A stretch of 64,000 nt of DNA from Pleurotus djamor (GCA_029747585.1 JAPEVF010000033.1:62095-126094), one strand, 5' to 3'; shown: positions 23,521-35,642, counted from the first letter of the stretch. Made by a program: numbers and translations. Notes: a model not told the origin generated them from the sequence alone.

Positions 23521-26419
23521 ATGCAATTGGATTCGCGACCCATATCTATACCCCCGCGTGATTGGACCGACCCCTCATCTGCTTCAGTCTCTCCTCACCA
23601 TCCATCGTCTGCATTCATGAGCACGTCGTCAATCTTGAGTCAGAGACGGAGATCTTCCGCCGCGCACAATAGGCCGGCAGCGCCCCCTCCAAACCACCCC
23701 ATTCCAAGCATTCCTTCGCAGCCTTCAAGTCCTCCGAGAACCGGTGCAGCGTCACCAGAGGCTTCAGATTTGGCGTACCATTCATTGAACCAAGCCAATG
23801 GCTCATCAGCTGGATACCCTTACACGCGACCCAGTCCATCAACTAACCTCGCCGCCGTCGCCGCCTATGCTTCGTCACAAGCGACCGCGCCTTATTCTTC
23901 CTCTCAAAGCCCTCAACTCTCGTCTGCTTCTTCATCAGTTGAGAATTTGTCTGATCCGCCCCCACGTTCCTCCCTTCCATCCTCGCGGCGCTCACCGGAA
24001 CAGGTGCCCCGTGTCCCCAATGATAACTACCTCCTCACGCCACCAGAGCCTCGCTCTCATCGTGAAGGAAAGCCATCCTCTCGCCGCGCTCTAATGAGGG
24101 CGTTAGAACTGGCTCGTGAAGCCGTCAACTTGGATTCCAGCAACGATGATCCACTCGCCGCTGTGCAGGCCTATGGGAAGAGCGTCGCTTTGCTAAGTGA
24201 GGTGATGGAGCGTGTACGGAGAGGCGAAGACAGCACAGATCCCAATCGAAGGAAGGGTAGTAGGAGGAGAAGTATGTCGGCCCAGGAAGATGAAGTCAAG
24301 CGTCTCAAGTCAATAGTACGTTGACTTTCCTCCGTCCAAAGCATCCAGTGCTCACACTTCGTTAATTATGTTAGCATGATACATATGCTGACAGGATGAA
24401 TATCCTCAGTCTGATCTACGGTATTCCCCCGATGCCACATTCAGCAGCATCTGTCTACTCACATGCATCGAATGATTCAACTCAACCTTCATCTCCTACT
24501 TCAACCTCTCCAACCTCTGATACAGAATCGTTATCACAATCGACGTATCAGTTGTCACCGCTTGAAGAACACGAGAGCGAACAAACTACTGCGCATGATC
24601 GGGTGGAATCTAGCTTTTTTGTCAAAGAAGCTTCGGCCAGCCAATCTGCGGCACATCCTTACGCGGCACGTTCAGACGATGAGCTTGGACCCGTCAATGC
24701 TTCGCCTAGTAGGCCGTTAGGAAGGCGCCCTCGTGCTGGATCAACAAGTTTGCCTCCGCCCGCACCACCTCCAGTAGGTCTTCCCCCTCCGCCCCCGTCT
24801 GCTACATCCGATTCGTCTTCGAACGCTGCCACTCATTCCGGAAAGCATTTGGAAGTCGCACCCCGCCAACGAGGTGAATCTGTGAGTCATAAACGAACAA
24901 GCTCTGGAAGCAGGTTAGGGGTTCTTGAGGAAGAAAACGAGAAGCCAGAAGAATACCGCCGCTCGCTTCTCTTGGATACCCCCAGAACAACGAAGCGAGA
25001 ATCACACCCTCTGCCTCCCCTGCCTCCCCCTACATCATCCGATGGCGATACCCCTACTCTCCACGACAGAGGTCCTCCTGGTTCACGTCAGCGTGGCGTG
25101 TCTCAGCCTATCCATCCTGAATCAGCTAGCAGTCTCATAAATCCCTCGACTAACCAAGGAACCATTTATCAACGCCGATCTAAGCAGTCGACTGCATCAA
25201 CTCCTCGGTCAGCTTCGCCAACTGAGTCTACTGCTTCAATAGGTTCCCTTCCTCCCTCTAGGTCATCGATTCCCTCCAGACCAGCTGCGTCATCTCTTCC
25301 TTCAATTGGCTCTTCCAATCCGATAACACGAAATCGCGCCTTGTCTCAGCCTGATTGGCGAGGAGGTCGCAGTTCCCCTGATCCTCCTCCACTACCCACA
25401 TCTGCTGGCGTGAATGGACCGTATCCTCGCAAGTTTTCGAATGCATATAAGAATAACTCTGCGTCTCATCTTCCCCCGTTGACTGTACACACTGATGTAC
25501 CCCACTCAGCTGGTCTGTCAACTGCGGCATCCCTCGTCCCCCCTCCACCGGCACTATCCAGTAACATACAAACCACCCCTCCCTCTCCTCTCCCACCCAT
25601 AGCCCCTTCCGACCCTCTGAGGAAACCATACTACATGATGAGTCTACTGATGACGACCATAACGTCGCCAACTGGTGGTTACATCACTCGTCGCCTACAT
25701 GTTCCGCAAGAAGTTTGGACCCAGGGTGGAGTCAAGTTGGGTAACATTCCAGATAAGATTCGTGTTGTCGAAGTACTATGCGCGTCTTTGGAAGATTTGC
25801 AGACAACTAGCGCGGAATCATTTGGTGCAGGGAATGTCAGCAGTGGGATGGCTCTTGGTATCGGCAGCATCGGGAGGAAAGAAGGTGAAGCCTGGGTTTC
25901 GAAACTCGAGGAGTTTTCTGTCTGCTGTGATAGTGTGGTAGCCAATTTCGGTAAGAAATTGGGTGTTGGGGAAGGCTTTGCTGTCAAAAAGACGTCTGGG
26001 GTATGTGACTCTTTTCTAAGGTTCCTAAACTCGTGCTTACATGTTTACAGTGGAGCAACAGGTTTGCTCGAGGAATTGACAGGCTCACCAATGCAAAGAA
26101 GTGAGTTCGTTCTTGCCATTAGTTGAATGTCAATCTAATATGTTCTTCCAGTCTTGACTCCCCAGCTGCCTACGTCCAAGGCCTCAGACAGCTATTCCAA
26201 CACGCTCAGCTCTTGGATGAACATGCCAAAGCCGTTCTTTCACATCCCATGGCTCCATCCTACGCTGCGCTCCCTCCTGATCTTCGATCTTCCGCGGAAG
26301 CGAAGCTCAGACGTTCGTCCGAGTTTTTCGCTAGCGTGGTATTGACATTCGTTATCCGCGATCTATCCCGGCTCCTGGACAAGTATGCCAAGAACTGTGA
26401 AAAGTGGCTGGCAGAGTGA
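23521..26419 (+). CDS. Large MIT-domain protein, 912 residues
   Basis: The start is the ATG at 23521; the GTG nine codons upstream lies in a probable UTR intron. Four exons (23521-24315, 24375-26000, 26051-26100, 26152-26419) give 912 aa. The first 190 residues are Ser/Pro-rich. The MIT domain follows (about residues 195-290): ALELAREAVNLDSS, AVQAYGKSVALLSEVMERV, then EVKRLKSI, an intron, and HDTYADRMNILSLIYGIPP. MIT domains are three-helix bundles that bind ESCRT-III tails. About 440 disordered residues with polyproline stretches come next. A folded C-terminal region starts YYMMSLLMTTITSPTGGYITR and includes GGVKLGNIPDKIRVVEVLCASL and a helical end with YVQGLRQLFQHAQLLDEHAK and FVIRDLSRLLDKYAKNCEKW. 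I do not recognise that C-terminal domain by name. A membrane-trafficking role is inferred from MIT alone. It is tail to tail with IES1 copy 1. Confidence 0.88.
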
Positions 26420-26959
26420 ACGGTATTATCACTCGTTCGCCTCGTCTGGGTGCATCCACCGTCGTTTGCTCAGGTTGGATTCATCGCTCTTATCTTATAT
26501 CAAGGAAGTGCTCGTTTGAGGGTCAAGTTGATCACTAGTATTTTTACTGTATCATAGCATCGTCATCCTTAGACTTCGTGCTCTATCGGAACATGGGACA
26601 TAACACTGCGGCCATTTCTATTCACCACTTTTCGTCTTTGTAACTCATATATCTGTTGAACACCTGCTCATTTTCTTCCTCTGTTGATCCATCTCTTGTC
26701 CTTCCTCCGCACCTACGTGGTCTTAAAATGAAAACATACAGTAAATCCAAACGTCTGGAATGTACATTGAACAACATTATTGTGTATCGAAAGAAGGAAT
26801 AACCTAGGTATAAAGGCAAGTCCAACTAAGTTATAAGTATACTGATAAAGACGAGGTAAACCAAGAATATGTACTGTAGAGGGATAACATAGGCAATAAA
26901 CAATCCGTCCATCTGCGAAGGAATAAATAGGGTGCATGTCTGTTATGACAGTCAGCACA
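26420..26959. other. Tail-to-tail intergenic region
   Basis: 540 bp between the stops of the MIT gene (+) and IES1 copy 1 (-). It is fairly AT-rich, as expected for two 3' ends. I see no gene in it. Confidence 0.5.
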
Positions 26960-28899
26960 TTAACGAATTATGGTGGGCATGCGAGGATCGGATTCCAAGG
27001 GATTAGGCAGACCACGGTGCTCGTCTTCACTCCGAGTTGAGATCGCTTGAACCTGGGAGAGAACATCCAAGCGCCGTACTGGGAAAGTATAAGCATTCAA
27101 GGTTTTCGAGTGAGGTCATTGAGAAGTATAGGCAGGGATCGAACAGCCACTTACGATAATCATGGCGATTATGCTCATCTGCGAATTCTTCGTCGGAATC
27201 GGCTAGGGGGTCGCCGTGAGTGAGGACGTGCCACGCCTCTGAAAGAGAGAGCCCCGTTAGGATGATAATTTGATGCATGATGGTAGTTAACGAAGTGAAC
27301 AAAGCTTACGTTGTAATATGGATCGTTGCGAAACAATGGGAGGGTGGGGGATCCGTGGGAGGGGAGAAAATCTTCGGGCAGAACGCCCATGTGGAGTTGG
27401 AATCTTTCCGGTCCGAATGGAAACTCGGGACGGGGGTTCGGGTGTAGAACTGGATACTTGACGATACATCGATTGTGCTCGAGGCGACTGGTTGTGCTGT
27501 TGGAGACCTGTGCAGGCATAAGCACGGAGAAGTGATATAGGGGACGGGATCATGATACGCACTCTCTGGTAGGATACTATCGAACTGTTCATCAAACGAC
27601 ATGACTGACGGATGCGACTCTCGTTCGAGTTTCTCTCGTTTCAATCGCTCTCGTCGAAGCCTGTCCGCATTCGCTTTCTTCTCCTTGGCAGCAGCGGTTC
27701 GAGAAAGTGCAGCAGTGGCGCCTGTGGGTGCACTTCGGCGACTGGCCTTGGGCTTGACGTCAGAAGCAATGCTAGCTTGATCCTCCTCCTCCATAACGAT
27801 GTCTCCAGAAGTGGCCTTCGAAGCATGAGACTTAATGATATCAGCACGTTGATTGACAAGCTTCTCTGCGATTTGGTTCTCTGCTTCTGTATCTTGGTTC
27901 TCCGCTTCCGCTTCTTCGGAGGAGAGGGGAATTAGTGCTGGCAGCCGACCAGGATCCCGATGTTGGTCAGAGAACGGGTTGTCTTGAGCGGTGCTTTCCG
28001 TGTCATAGTCGTCGTCGTTGTCAACATTGGACGACTCTAGATAGTGGTAACACAGCCATAGAAATGCCCGTGCACGTGAGACCGATGACATGCGTATGGG
28101 GAGAAAGAGGTCCAGGAATTCGAGTTCGTCGGGGAAGTGGGCCTGTCCGAGTGGCTTAGCAAAGAGAACAGGTTAAGAATGAGGCAAATGAAGATTATGA
28201 GGACTGAATTACCACAGAATGATTGGCCATGACAAAGATGAGATTTGTGACGGTGGTTGAGGGGATATGGCCGGATTTCTGTATGAACCACTCAGTGAAC
28301 CATCCGATATGAGCAAGGTGAGTAGAAGACTGACAGCGCGTTCCAAGATGTCTGAAGGTGTCGATGGTGGTGTCTTGCTATCACCGTCATTGAGGGTGCA
28401 AGCTTTGAGTATGTGTTTGATGCGGGGGGCATCCTGCAGATTCCCGTTCGTCCGTTGGAGAGCCGGGATTGGGTGGTACGTCCGTATGGCTGTCTTCATC
28501 TCGGGAAAGACTGCATTCTGTAAGTCCTATGAGGTCTAAAGACGAACAGCCCGAGTACTCACAGCTCATTGTGGTGTTGATTCTTCCAACATTGGTCAAG
28601 AGGGCAAGCATGGCAAAGTCTCTGGCAAAGTTCGGGACATCCTCCATCTTGTCTTTGAGGATCTTTGTGGCCTTTGCGGAGTGCATGATGGAGGATATGT
28701 AGAGGTCGCGAAAGCAGACTTTTGTACCGGGGGGGCTGCCGGCGAGGGTTTGGTGAGGGCTGGTGAAGACGTTGTGGTCGTCGGAGAAGATGGCGTTGAG
28801 GAGGTCGTACTGGATGTCGGCGCGGGTGAGGGGCTCTCCGTCGACGCGCTTTATGGCAAAGGTCTTTCTTGAGACCTGGGATGAGTGCTTTCCGGACAT
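26960..28899 (-). CDS. IES1: INO80 complex subunit Ies1-like protein, copy 1
   Basis: Probable subunit of the INO80 chromatin remodeller. The ATG at 28899 is the first real one; the upstream open frame starts with TTG. The conserved N-terminal half reads FAIKRVDGEPLTRADIQYDL, VCFRDLYISSIMHSAKATKI, LTNVGRINTTM, then FFPEMKTAIRTYHPIPALQ and LQDAPRIKHILKA. After three introns it continues NLIFVMANHSV and LEFLDLFLPIRMSSVSRARA, then FLWLCYHYLES. A long acidic stretch and a basic, helix-like KEKKANADRLRRERLKREKL segment follow. The C-terminus has GDPLADSDEEFADEHNRHDY and ends MPTIIR. The stop TAA maps to 26960-26962. The exon at about 27,300-27,550 can be read in more than one frame, and I favour the one with PVLHPNPRPEFPFGPERFQL. 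A paralogue lies at 42,492-44,307. It is divergent from the membrane protein gene, 209 bp between starts. Confidence 0.87.
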
Positions 28900-29108
28900 T
28901 GCATTTGAGCCGCTTGCTGTTGGACGGAAAGCAATAACTGTGCATACCAATTTAGGCAATCTCGGTAACAGTAGCCTCCCTCCACGTGGGAATCCTTCCC
29001 ATTATGTCATCATTGAGAAAGTTGACAACTCTAACTGGCATAAATAAGAAGCTTCGCCATGCCATCTTGAATGTATCCCGTCGTCGCCTCGCGCATGTAG
29101 ACCTCTTC

Positions 29109-30308
29109 ATGCTCCCCCTTCTCCCCCTTCTCCTTCTCTTCCTACCTTGTACAGTTCTTGCCGCAACCATAACCCTCCTTCGAGGCGACCCCAGCCTCAA
29201 CTTTACTGATACTTGGTCTGACCGGATAGTCAACGATACCCTCTTTCGAATCACCACAATTTCTGGCCAACAGCTTGTCATTAATTTGCCTCGTACGAAT
29301 AAAATTCCCTTCTGCTCATCTGTAGTTTGCTCAGTGATTTCCTAGAAAATGCTACCGGATTCAATTACACTGGGCTCAAAACCACAACACCTTCGTTGTA
29401 CGGTGTTTGCATCGATACTCAATGCAACGACAACGTTGTAAATTCTACCGATGCAGTACCATCCATCGTAAGTTTCCATCGTGTAAGCATTGTCACTGGT
29501 TCATCAACGCCATTCACATTAGGCGCAGCTATTCTTCAACAAGGACTTGGATCCAACAGTCCCGCACACCGTGTTCGTTTCCAATCGTGCTGCCACAGGC
29601 CTCGGGGCAATTACCTTCGTTTCTGTTACCGTAACCACTCTTGATGTTGGCAATGGTGAGTCAACCCCTCACCTCCGCGTCGCATCCAAGTTTCTCAATG
29701 GTAGTCGTGATCACATCACATGCGACGCGCCTTCGTGATCATCAGCCACTGCCCCTATCCAAAACACCCCAACGACCCAATCTGAGCAACATTCGATTTC
29801 ATCTATCATCATTGTCTTGACCATCCTTGGTTCAGTCTCGCTCCTCGTTGGCCTCATCATCTTCCTGCACAATGTCCGACGCCAACGTTTGAAATTGATG
29901 CAGCGTGTGGATGATGAAAGCGATGATTCCGACAAGAATCAACTGTTTTCAACAACAGCAACGATGCATCAATATCAAGACACTCAAACGACGGTAACCC
30001 GTCTCGGAAGCACAATCAGTTCGAAGCCCACACTCGTCTCTTCAGCTACGTTGAAATCAACCGGTCGCTCGCTATCCTCGTCACATAAGTCCTTACCCAA
30101 ACTCCCACCTTTATCACGCCCACCCTCCGTCGTACCTCCTTTGCCTGTAGCCAGGCTGCGAGACACTCTTCCTGGAGAAACAACACACTCACAGGGACCC
30201 ATCATGTTCAGAGCCAGTTTCCTTGACTTCGAAGATAAATCTGATTCGGGTCAATCAGTCCATCCCCCTCCTTCACGTTTTTCGTTCTCAACCACTGCTG
30301 GTCACTAA
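29109..30308 (+). CDS. Predicted type I single-pass membrane protein
   Basis: Not recognised by name. The ATG at 29109 gives a clear signal peptide, MLPLLPLLLLFLPCTVLA, followed by ATITLLRGDPSLNFTDTWSD. An in-frame ATG near 29,058 would place basic residues before it and is less likely. The extracellular part has several N-glycosylation sequons (NFT, NDT, NAT, NYT) and two cysteines in GVCIDTQCND, and continues FFNKDLDPTVPHTVFVSNRA. A transmembrane helix, SSIIIVLTILGSVSLLVGLI, ends in a basic stop-transfer HNVRRQRLK. The roughly 140-residue cytoplasmic tail is Ser/Thr/Pro-rich. Three introns are inferred: one near 29,295-29,345, one before QLFFNKD, and one before TAPIQNTPTTQ. The layout resembles cell-surface sensor or adhesion-like proteins common in Agaricomycetes, but I see no known domain. 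Confidence 0.75.
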
Positions 30309-30895
30309 AATCAATTCATTCGCTTCGACTCTCATCATCATAGATATTTGTATTACTATAAATACTTACCTATTCGTATTCTCATCGTATATTCATGTGG
30401 ATCTATTTATGGGACTTTTGGACAATTGCAATGTTCAGTTCAGGGATTCGTAAACGCATGAACCACCACGATAGCTGTCAATAAGGCGTTATATACATGT
30501 GCTCCATACGTCTACAGAACAAACTACAACACAAGAATCATATAATCCAAAATATTAAGGTGTTGTGATGTGTGTAATAATAGTAGTAAAAGGAATGGAA
30601 TGTGCTATGGAGGGGGAAGTGTTACGAACTGATGTATCTTACGAAGTAGGAAATACAATACCGACAAAGAGAAAGGACCGAATGTAAAGGAGAAAGGACC
30701 GATGAATTTCCAAAGTTGACTGGTATCAGATGATGACGATGATGTACTAGCAATAAAAAAATCAACGAAGCAAAAGGAAAAAGGGAAGGGTGTCACAAGA
30801 ACTGAAAGAGGGCATCGAAGAAGAACACATGAAATCCTGAGAGTGGAAGAAACCGAAGAAAATCACGTATCGCGGAGCTCACCCCACAAGGAGCA
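30309..30895. other. Tail-to-tail intergenic region
   Basis: 587 bp, AT-rich, between the stop of the membrane protein gene (+) and the hydrolase stop (-). No coding similarity, RNA gene or repeat was recognised. Confidence 0.5.
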
Positions 30896-33800
30896 TCATG
30901 ACCATTCAGCTCTGATTCGCTCCAGGATTTCAACCACAACTGCACTTTTGTACATAAGTGCATGGTCTGCACCCTTGACGACTTTAACAGTGCACCTGTC
31001 ACCCATGTTACGCTCCATCCATCGAACAGCATTCTCTGCGATCTTCTCGTCCTTGTCTCCATACCATACACGAACGTTATGGGGGTACGTCGTGTACGAG
31101 AAACCCCACGAATGGTTCTCGTGGTTCAAGATTTGTAGAAGATCGCTATGTGTGCCCTTCGCAGATTCAGCATGAGAAGCCGCGATAAGGGCGTTTCCCA
31201 GCGCCGCCTGGTATGAGGTGCCCCCGCTGCTTCCATTGACGAGCGAGTACGTTGATTCGGGAGCAGGGGAGGCGGGCAGCGAGGATGGTCCACGGGCGGA
31301 TGTAAACGATATCGAGCGACGACCACTGGCTCGACCGTAGAAGGCATCGCGGTGATTCGACATGAAATGGTCTGGCGTAGACGTCCGACTGCCATACTTT
31401 GGGAATGTCAAATCTGAGCCATACTTCGCCCAAGGGAGTTCATCGAAACCAAGTCCGATTTCTTGGTTCAGCGGTGGCGGCAGAGTTGGGGTGGGAGGTT
31501 CCGAACGACGAGGGGAGGATGGTTTGCTCTTCAACGATCCAACGGAACGCAAAGACTTGAGTCGCTTTCCAAACTGTCCCTTCTCATCAGGCGACATCTG
31601 GTTGTGGATGCCTGGTGAGTTGCCTTTGAGTTTATTCAGGAAGCCTCTTGAAACCTTGCGCTTCGATTGCTTCTCGCTCTGGGCTCCAAGTGTACTCCGA
31701 CTCTCAAAGCGGCCATCGAAATCGCCAAGGTCGTCGTATTCACTAAAGGAGCTGGACCCAAGGCTTGGGCGTGAAGTACCGTCAGACGCAAGATAGATCG
31801 CGTTGGGAGCCGTCACAGATCTCATGGGCTTAGGACCCTTGGATGGTGAAGGTTGTGCGGTGTAACCAATACCTTGATAAGATAGAGAAGGTGGCTTTCC
31901 GATCATCCAAGCCTGCAGCTTCCACTCGGCGGCTTGGGCTGTCTTCAATATACCGTTGGGGATGTACTTCAGCCATTTATAGCCACCTATAATCAGGTGT
32001 CAACACACTGGGATAAATGAACGTGCAGGCCGCTTACTCGTTTCTGATCCACCCACCCAAGGTGCGAGTAAGTACAAGTCCCCGACTATCCGATTCGGAA
32101 GTTTGTTCGCGAACGAAAGCGCGTACGGTGCGCCTGCAGAGTGGGCCATAACGCTGCATTTATCAATGCGAAGCAGATCCAGGACTTCTTCAACAATCGA
32201 CGCCCACTGTATGATGCCCTTCGCAGATTTCGGTCGCTGGTCCGTGCGGCCAAGCCCCCACCTATTATATGCGTGTAAGAACATTTGTCTAAAGAGCGTC
32301 AGAAAGATACTTACCGATCTATTGTTATTAGACGCAACCCCAGGCATTCGGCCATCTCGTCATAAAGCCCCATGATGTGTCGGACGCAGCCCAATCCCAG
32401 GAAAACGATGATGGGTATACCGCTCTGGCTGCCCAGGTCGGAGAGGCTGACGGTTAGAGGATTATCTTGAGAGGCATGTGGGGATCTCGTTAATTTCAGT
32501 AAAGTCGTCAACTTGGTTGAGCGCAGGTATTTGGCAACTGTCTCCGAGTTGGTAGGTTGTGGGAGGGAAAGCAAGGAAGGGATGTCGTATGGTGATGGGG
32601 GAGGCAAGCTCGAAGCGGCAGAAGAAGAGTATATGGAGGATGTCGCGCCGTTCTCAGAACGAGGTGAAGCAATGCTCAACGTATCGGATATGGTCGAATG
32701 CCGCCTTGCGAATGATTGGGATCGCTGAAGACCAGGAGCTGGCTTAAGGTTACGCTGATTTCGGAGTGACTGCCTTATCTCGTCTGCGATGCTATCAATG
32801 GAAGAACGCGAAACCATATCATCGCCAACTTCTTCCGGTACAGTAGGCTCAAGTTCTGACTCGGGTTCTTCATAGATCGATTGATGTCCATGGTTACTTC
32901 GAGAGTTTATGGACGAAGCACAAGTACCGGGACGGGATCGAACTTGGCCTTCCGGAGGGGCGTGACTGCGAATAATTTCGGATATGGATGGTACGACGCT
33001 CTTGCGTTTATCAGGGCTGGGGAAGGAGGAAGGCGGAGGCGGAGGCGCCAGAGGCTTCTCTTTCAGCACGGGCGATGGTGTCTCGTCACTGGATTTGGAA
33101 GCGGTGGCGGAGGAGGATAAAGGCACAGAGATAGTCGAATTTGAACCGCCTCGGCTGGATGTATGCCTGTGGCGTCGCCTCCTAGGACGGGGAACGGACA
33201 GGGATCTCGTAGAGGTATCTTCATCGTCACTTGATTGGGGCTGGAAACTCTGCTGAAAACTCTGTTGCGATGCTTTCTTCGAGGGCCGCCTAGGTTTAGT
33301 AGCACCTCCGAGCACAACCCCAGGCGGAGGAGTCGGTAACGGAGGTAGATACAAAGGGTGGTGATTGGGAATGCCGAACCTCGCGCGACTGTTGAGATTG
33401 ACGGACCCTAGAATATCCCCTCCATTCATCCCATCTACCAAAGCATCCATGGTTTCCACTCCAGCTACGGGGGCCGATACCACCACTGGCAAGTCTTCGA
33501 AAGAGCCGTAAGAGATTGAGTCGACTGGCGTCTGAGGAGGGGTTTCTGTGTACTGGGTACTAGAAGACCCGGAAAAACGTAGCGACAGAGCCGTTGGTGA
33601 GATGGAGGGATCTGGCCGGCTTCGTGACCGCGTGCTGGCCTTGGGCGTCGTAGGAGTACTGCTTTGAGCGGATTCGCCACCTACAACACGGAAAATGAGC
33701 ATATATCTTTACCGGAAACTTAAGATAGGAATGCATACCAGCGCCCTCAAGACTACTATGCGAAACAGACAATTCCTGCAGCCCGGTGTCGCTCCTGCTC

Positions 33801-34060
33801 GGCTTCTTGGAAAGCTCCTTTATCTTCTGTTTGTGTTGCCGTGAGGTGGGATGTGGATGTGTTTTAGGTCTCGGATAAACATCGAAGTATGGAGATGTTG
33901 ATGTTGATGTTGATGCAGAACTGTCAAGTGGAGGAAATTCGACTGGAGAGACAGGCGTCTTGTCCTTTTCTCGACGCAAAGAAAGGAATGAGGACGTTTT
34001 ACGAGGAACACGTTGTGCAGGGGGGCTAGCCATGGTGGGACGCGAAAGGACAGATTGCAT
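30896..34060 (-). CDS. Alpha/beta hydrolase with long disordered N-terminus and insertion
   Basis: A protein of about 1,000 residues in four exons. The start is taken at 34060 (MQSVLSRPTMASPP); the second Met, at 34033, is equally possible. The first 500 residues are low-complexity Ser/Pro/Arg. The hydrolase fold starts GIPIIVFLGLGCVRHIMGLY, then LRLITIDRWGLGRTDQRPKS. The nucleophile elbow is AHSAGAPYALSFA (about 32,112-32,150), with Ser as predicted nucleophile. GDLYLLAPWVGG follows. Instead of a normal cap there are more than 200 Ser-rich residues (about 31,200-31,880). The fold then resumes with HNVRVWYGDKDEKIAENAVR, carrying the predicted acid Asp, and KGADHALMYKSAVVVE, carrying the predicted catalytic His. 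The triad thus looks complete. The substrate is unknown; lipase or esterase activity is only a guess. Confidence 0.82.
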
Positions 34061-34466
34061 GGAAGGCGGCGTGATGGAATTGTTTTGACCGTATCCCTGC
34101 AAGCAGTGGACCAAATATCAAAGCCTGGCGGTCGGATGTGCAGCGCACGCTACTTGCAGCGGCGAGGAGGTGAAGAAGAGAATGGACAGACCTGGTCGAC
34201 ACGGTCCTTTGGCGACGGGAAGAATGAGAACCCTGTATATTTTTCGGAGTTCACCCCTTCCCAGTCAGGGAGACTTTACCGCCCATGTCGAAAACAGATA
34301 AAAAAGGCAATTTCCCCGGAACAGACAAATCAGCTAAAATTTTCGTTGGTATACGAAGTAACGTACATACAATTGTATAGAGTATAGTACAGATGCGTGT
34401 GGGTAAAGGAAGTGAACGAGTTCGAAGTCCAAGAAGAAGAATTAATACAGAAAGTGCACAACAAGA
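34061..34466. other. Intergenic between hydrolase start and F-box gene end
   Basis: 406 bp holding the promoter of the hydrolase gene and the 3' flank of the F-box-like gene, both on the minus strand. An in-frame open stretch continues 18 codons above the hydrolase ATG but begins with TTG. Nothing else was seen. Confidence 0.45.
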
Positions 34467-35642
34467 TCATGAGAGTACGATATTGCGCGAAACACACNCA
34501 TCTCGAAGCTGATTCACTTCATCACTAGGCCAAGGCGCCACAGAAGGACCTTCGCGTACTAGCCATGGAAGAATGAGGTACTCGAGCCGAGGTAATGAGC
34601 CAGAACTGATGAATTCTGTCCATTGCAGCGGCGAAAGATGTCCGGCTCGACCAACAATGCGCAACTTCCTCAAGGAAGGGTAATGTTGCGAAACAGACAC
34701 GAGGCCGTCATAATCCAAAAATACTTCGTCAAGCACCAAGTCTTGCAGGGAAGTGCATGGCGGTGAAGCTGCGTCAAAGAAACCCTGCCATTGTGAGGTC
34801 ATTCCACGGGCCTCGAGGCGGAAGCATTCCACGGAACAATGTGCCAGGACGGAGTGAATTTGGTCGGAGTCATATTCACATCCATCACTCAGCGTGATGG
34901 AGCATGTGGGTATTGGGGAACGCGGCAAGAATTGGGTTAGAGTACCACCTATCAGAGANATGTTGTTGAGATGGAGCTCTTTGAGAGTGAATGGGGGTGG
35001 CGAAGTGGTGAAGGAGACGTCGAGTTCAAGATGGGATAAATTGAGGACTTTGAGGTTAGGGAACCGACAGGATACGAAATCATCCCATTCCAAGGATGCG
35101 GGAGAGTCGAATTTATACGCAAGCAAAGTTCCGTCGATGGACAAAGTTGTAATGGACTCGGAAGAGCCCAAAAACCCAATGAATCTCTCAGCTTCGATAG
35201 CTAAATCTCCCCCTAGATGTAGATTCTGCAACCCATCAAGAGTGAGCAGAAATCTGAGGGCCGACAGAGTCTGCATGGATGTTGGACCGATGGGCCTGAG
35301 TTCCAAGCCTCGGAGAAGTGAGGCGAGACCAGGATTTGCGCGCAAAGCCTGTGAAAGCTTGCAACAGGCTTCATACGAAGTCAAAGATGGGTGCGAGTAG
35401 AGGCGTGTCTGGACGGGATTTAACCAAGCTTGAGACACTCTCGCNAGGTGACAGAGGTCGCGCGGCCACCAATGATCGTGTGCGTCGAGAATGAGAGCGA
35501 CAATGTCATGGAAGAAACGATTGCTAGGGCCACGCTGGGTTTGTGTGAAAGTCATCATGGTGGTGGGAGTTGGAGTTGTGAAAGCCTGATGACAGCGTCG
35601 TGCGAGACATGAATATTGAATGTGGTCGACGTCAAGCTGCAT
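34467..35642 (-). CDS. F-box / leucine-rich-repeat-like protein
   Basis: A single-exon gene of 391 residues, unusual here where almost everything is spliced. The ATG at 35642 is used; MMTFTQTQRG further in is an alternative start. The N-terminal third has a degenerate F-box pattern: FHDIVALILDAHDHWWPRDL followed by ARVSQAWLNPVQTRLYSH. The rest has LRR-like spacing, with LASLLRGLELRPIG, LQNLHLGGDL, FPNLKVLNLSHLEL, FTLKELHLNN and YPSLRKLRIVGRAGHLSPLQ. F-box/LRR-like genes are highly expanded in Agaricomycetes and are thought to select substrates for SCF ubiquitin ligases. The particular target cannot be inferred. Two N bases leave single residues unknown. Confidence 0.78.
   Translation of the reverse strand: MQLDVDHIQYSCLARRCHQAFTTPTPTTMMTFTQTQRGPSNRFFHDIVALILDAHDHWWPRDLCHXARVSQAWLNPVQTRLYSHPSLTSYEACCKLSQALRANPGLASLLRGLELRPIGPTSMQTLSALRFLLTLDGLQNLHLGGDLAIEAERFIGFLGSSESITTLSIDGTLLAYKFDSPASLEWDDFVSCRFPNLKVLNLSHLELDVSFTTSPPPFTLKELHLNNXSLIGGTLTQFLPRSPIPTCSITLSDGCEYDSDQIHSVLAHCSVECFRLEARGMTSQWQGFFDAASPPCTSLQDLVLDEVFLDYDGLVSVSQHYPSLRKLRIVGRAGHLSPLQWTEFISSGSLPRLEYLILPWLVREGPSVAPWPSDEVNQLRDXCVSRNIVLS

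Noticed and set aside
25258..25671. 137-codon minus-strand frame within the MIT protein gene
   Set aside because: Antisense shadow of a long coding exon with biased composition; no conserved pattern.
28141..28160. Stretch GTCCGAGTGGCTTAG resembling a tRNA-Ser/Leu D-arm
   Set aside because: It lies in an Ies1 exon (PLGQAHF on the minus strand) and no acceptor stem or anticodon arm can be built around it.
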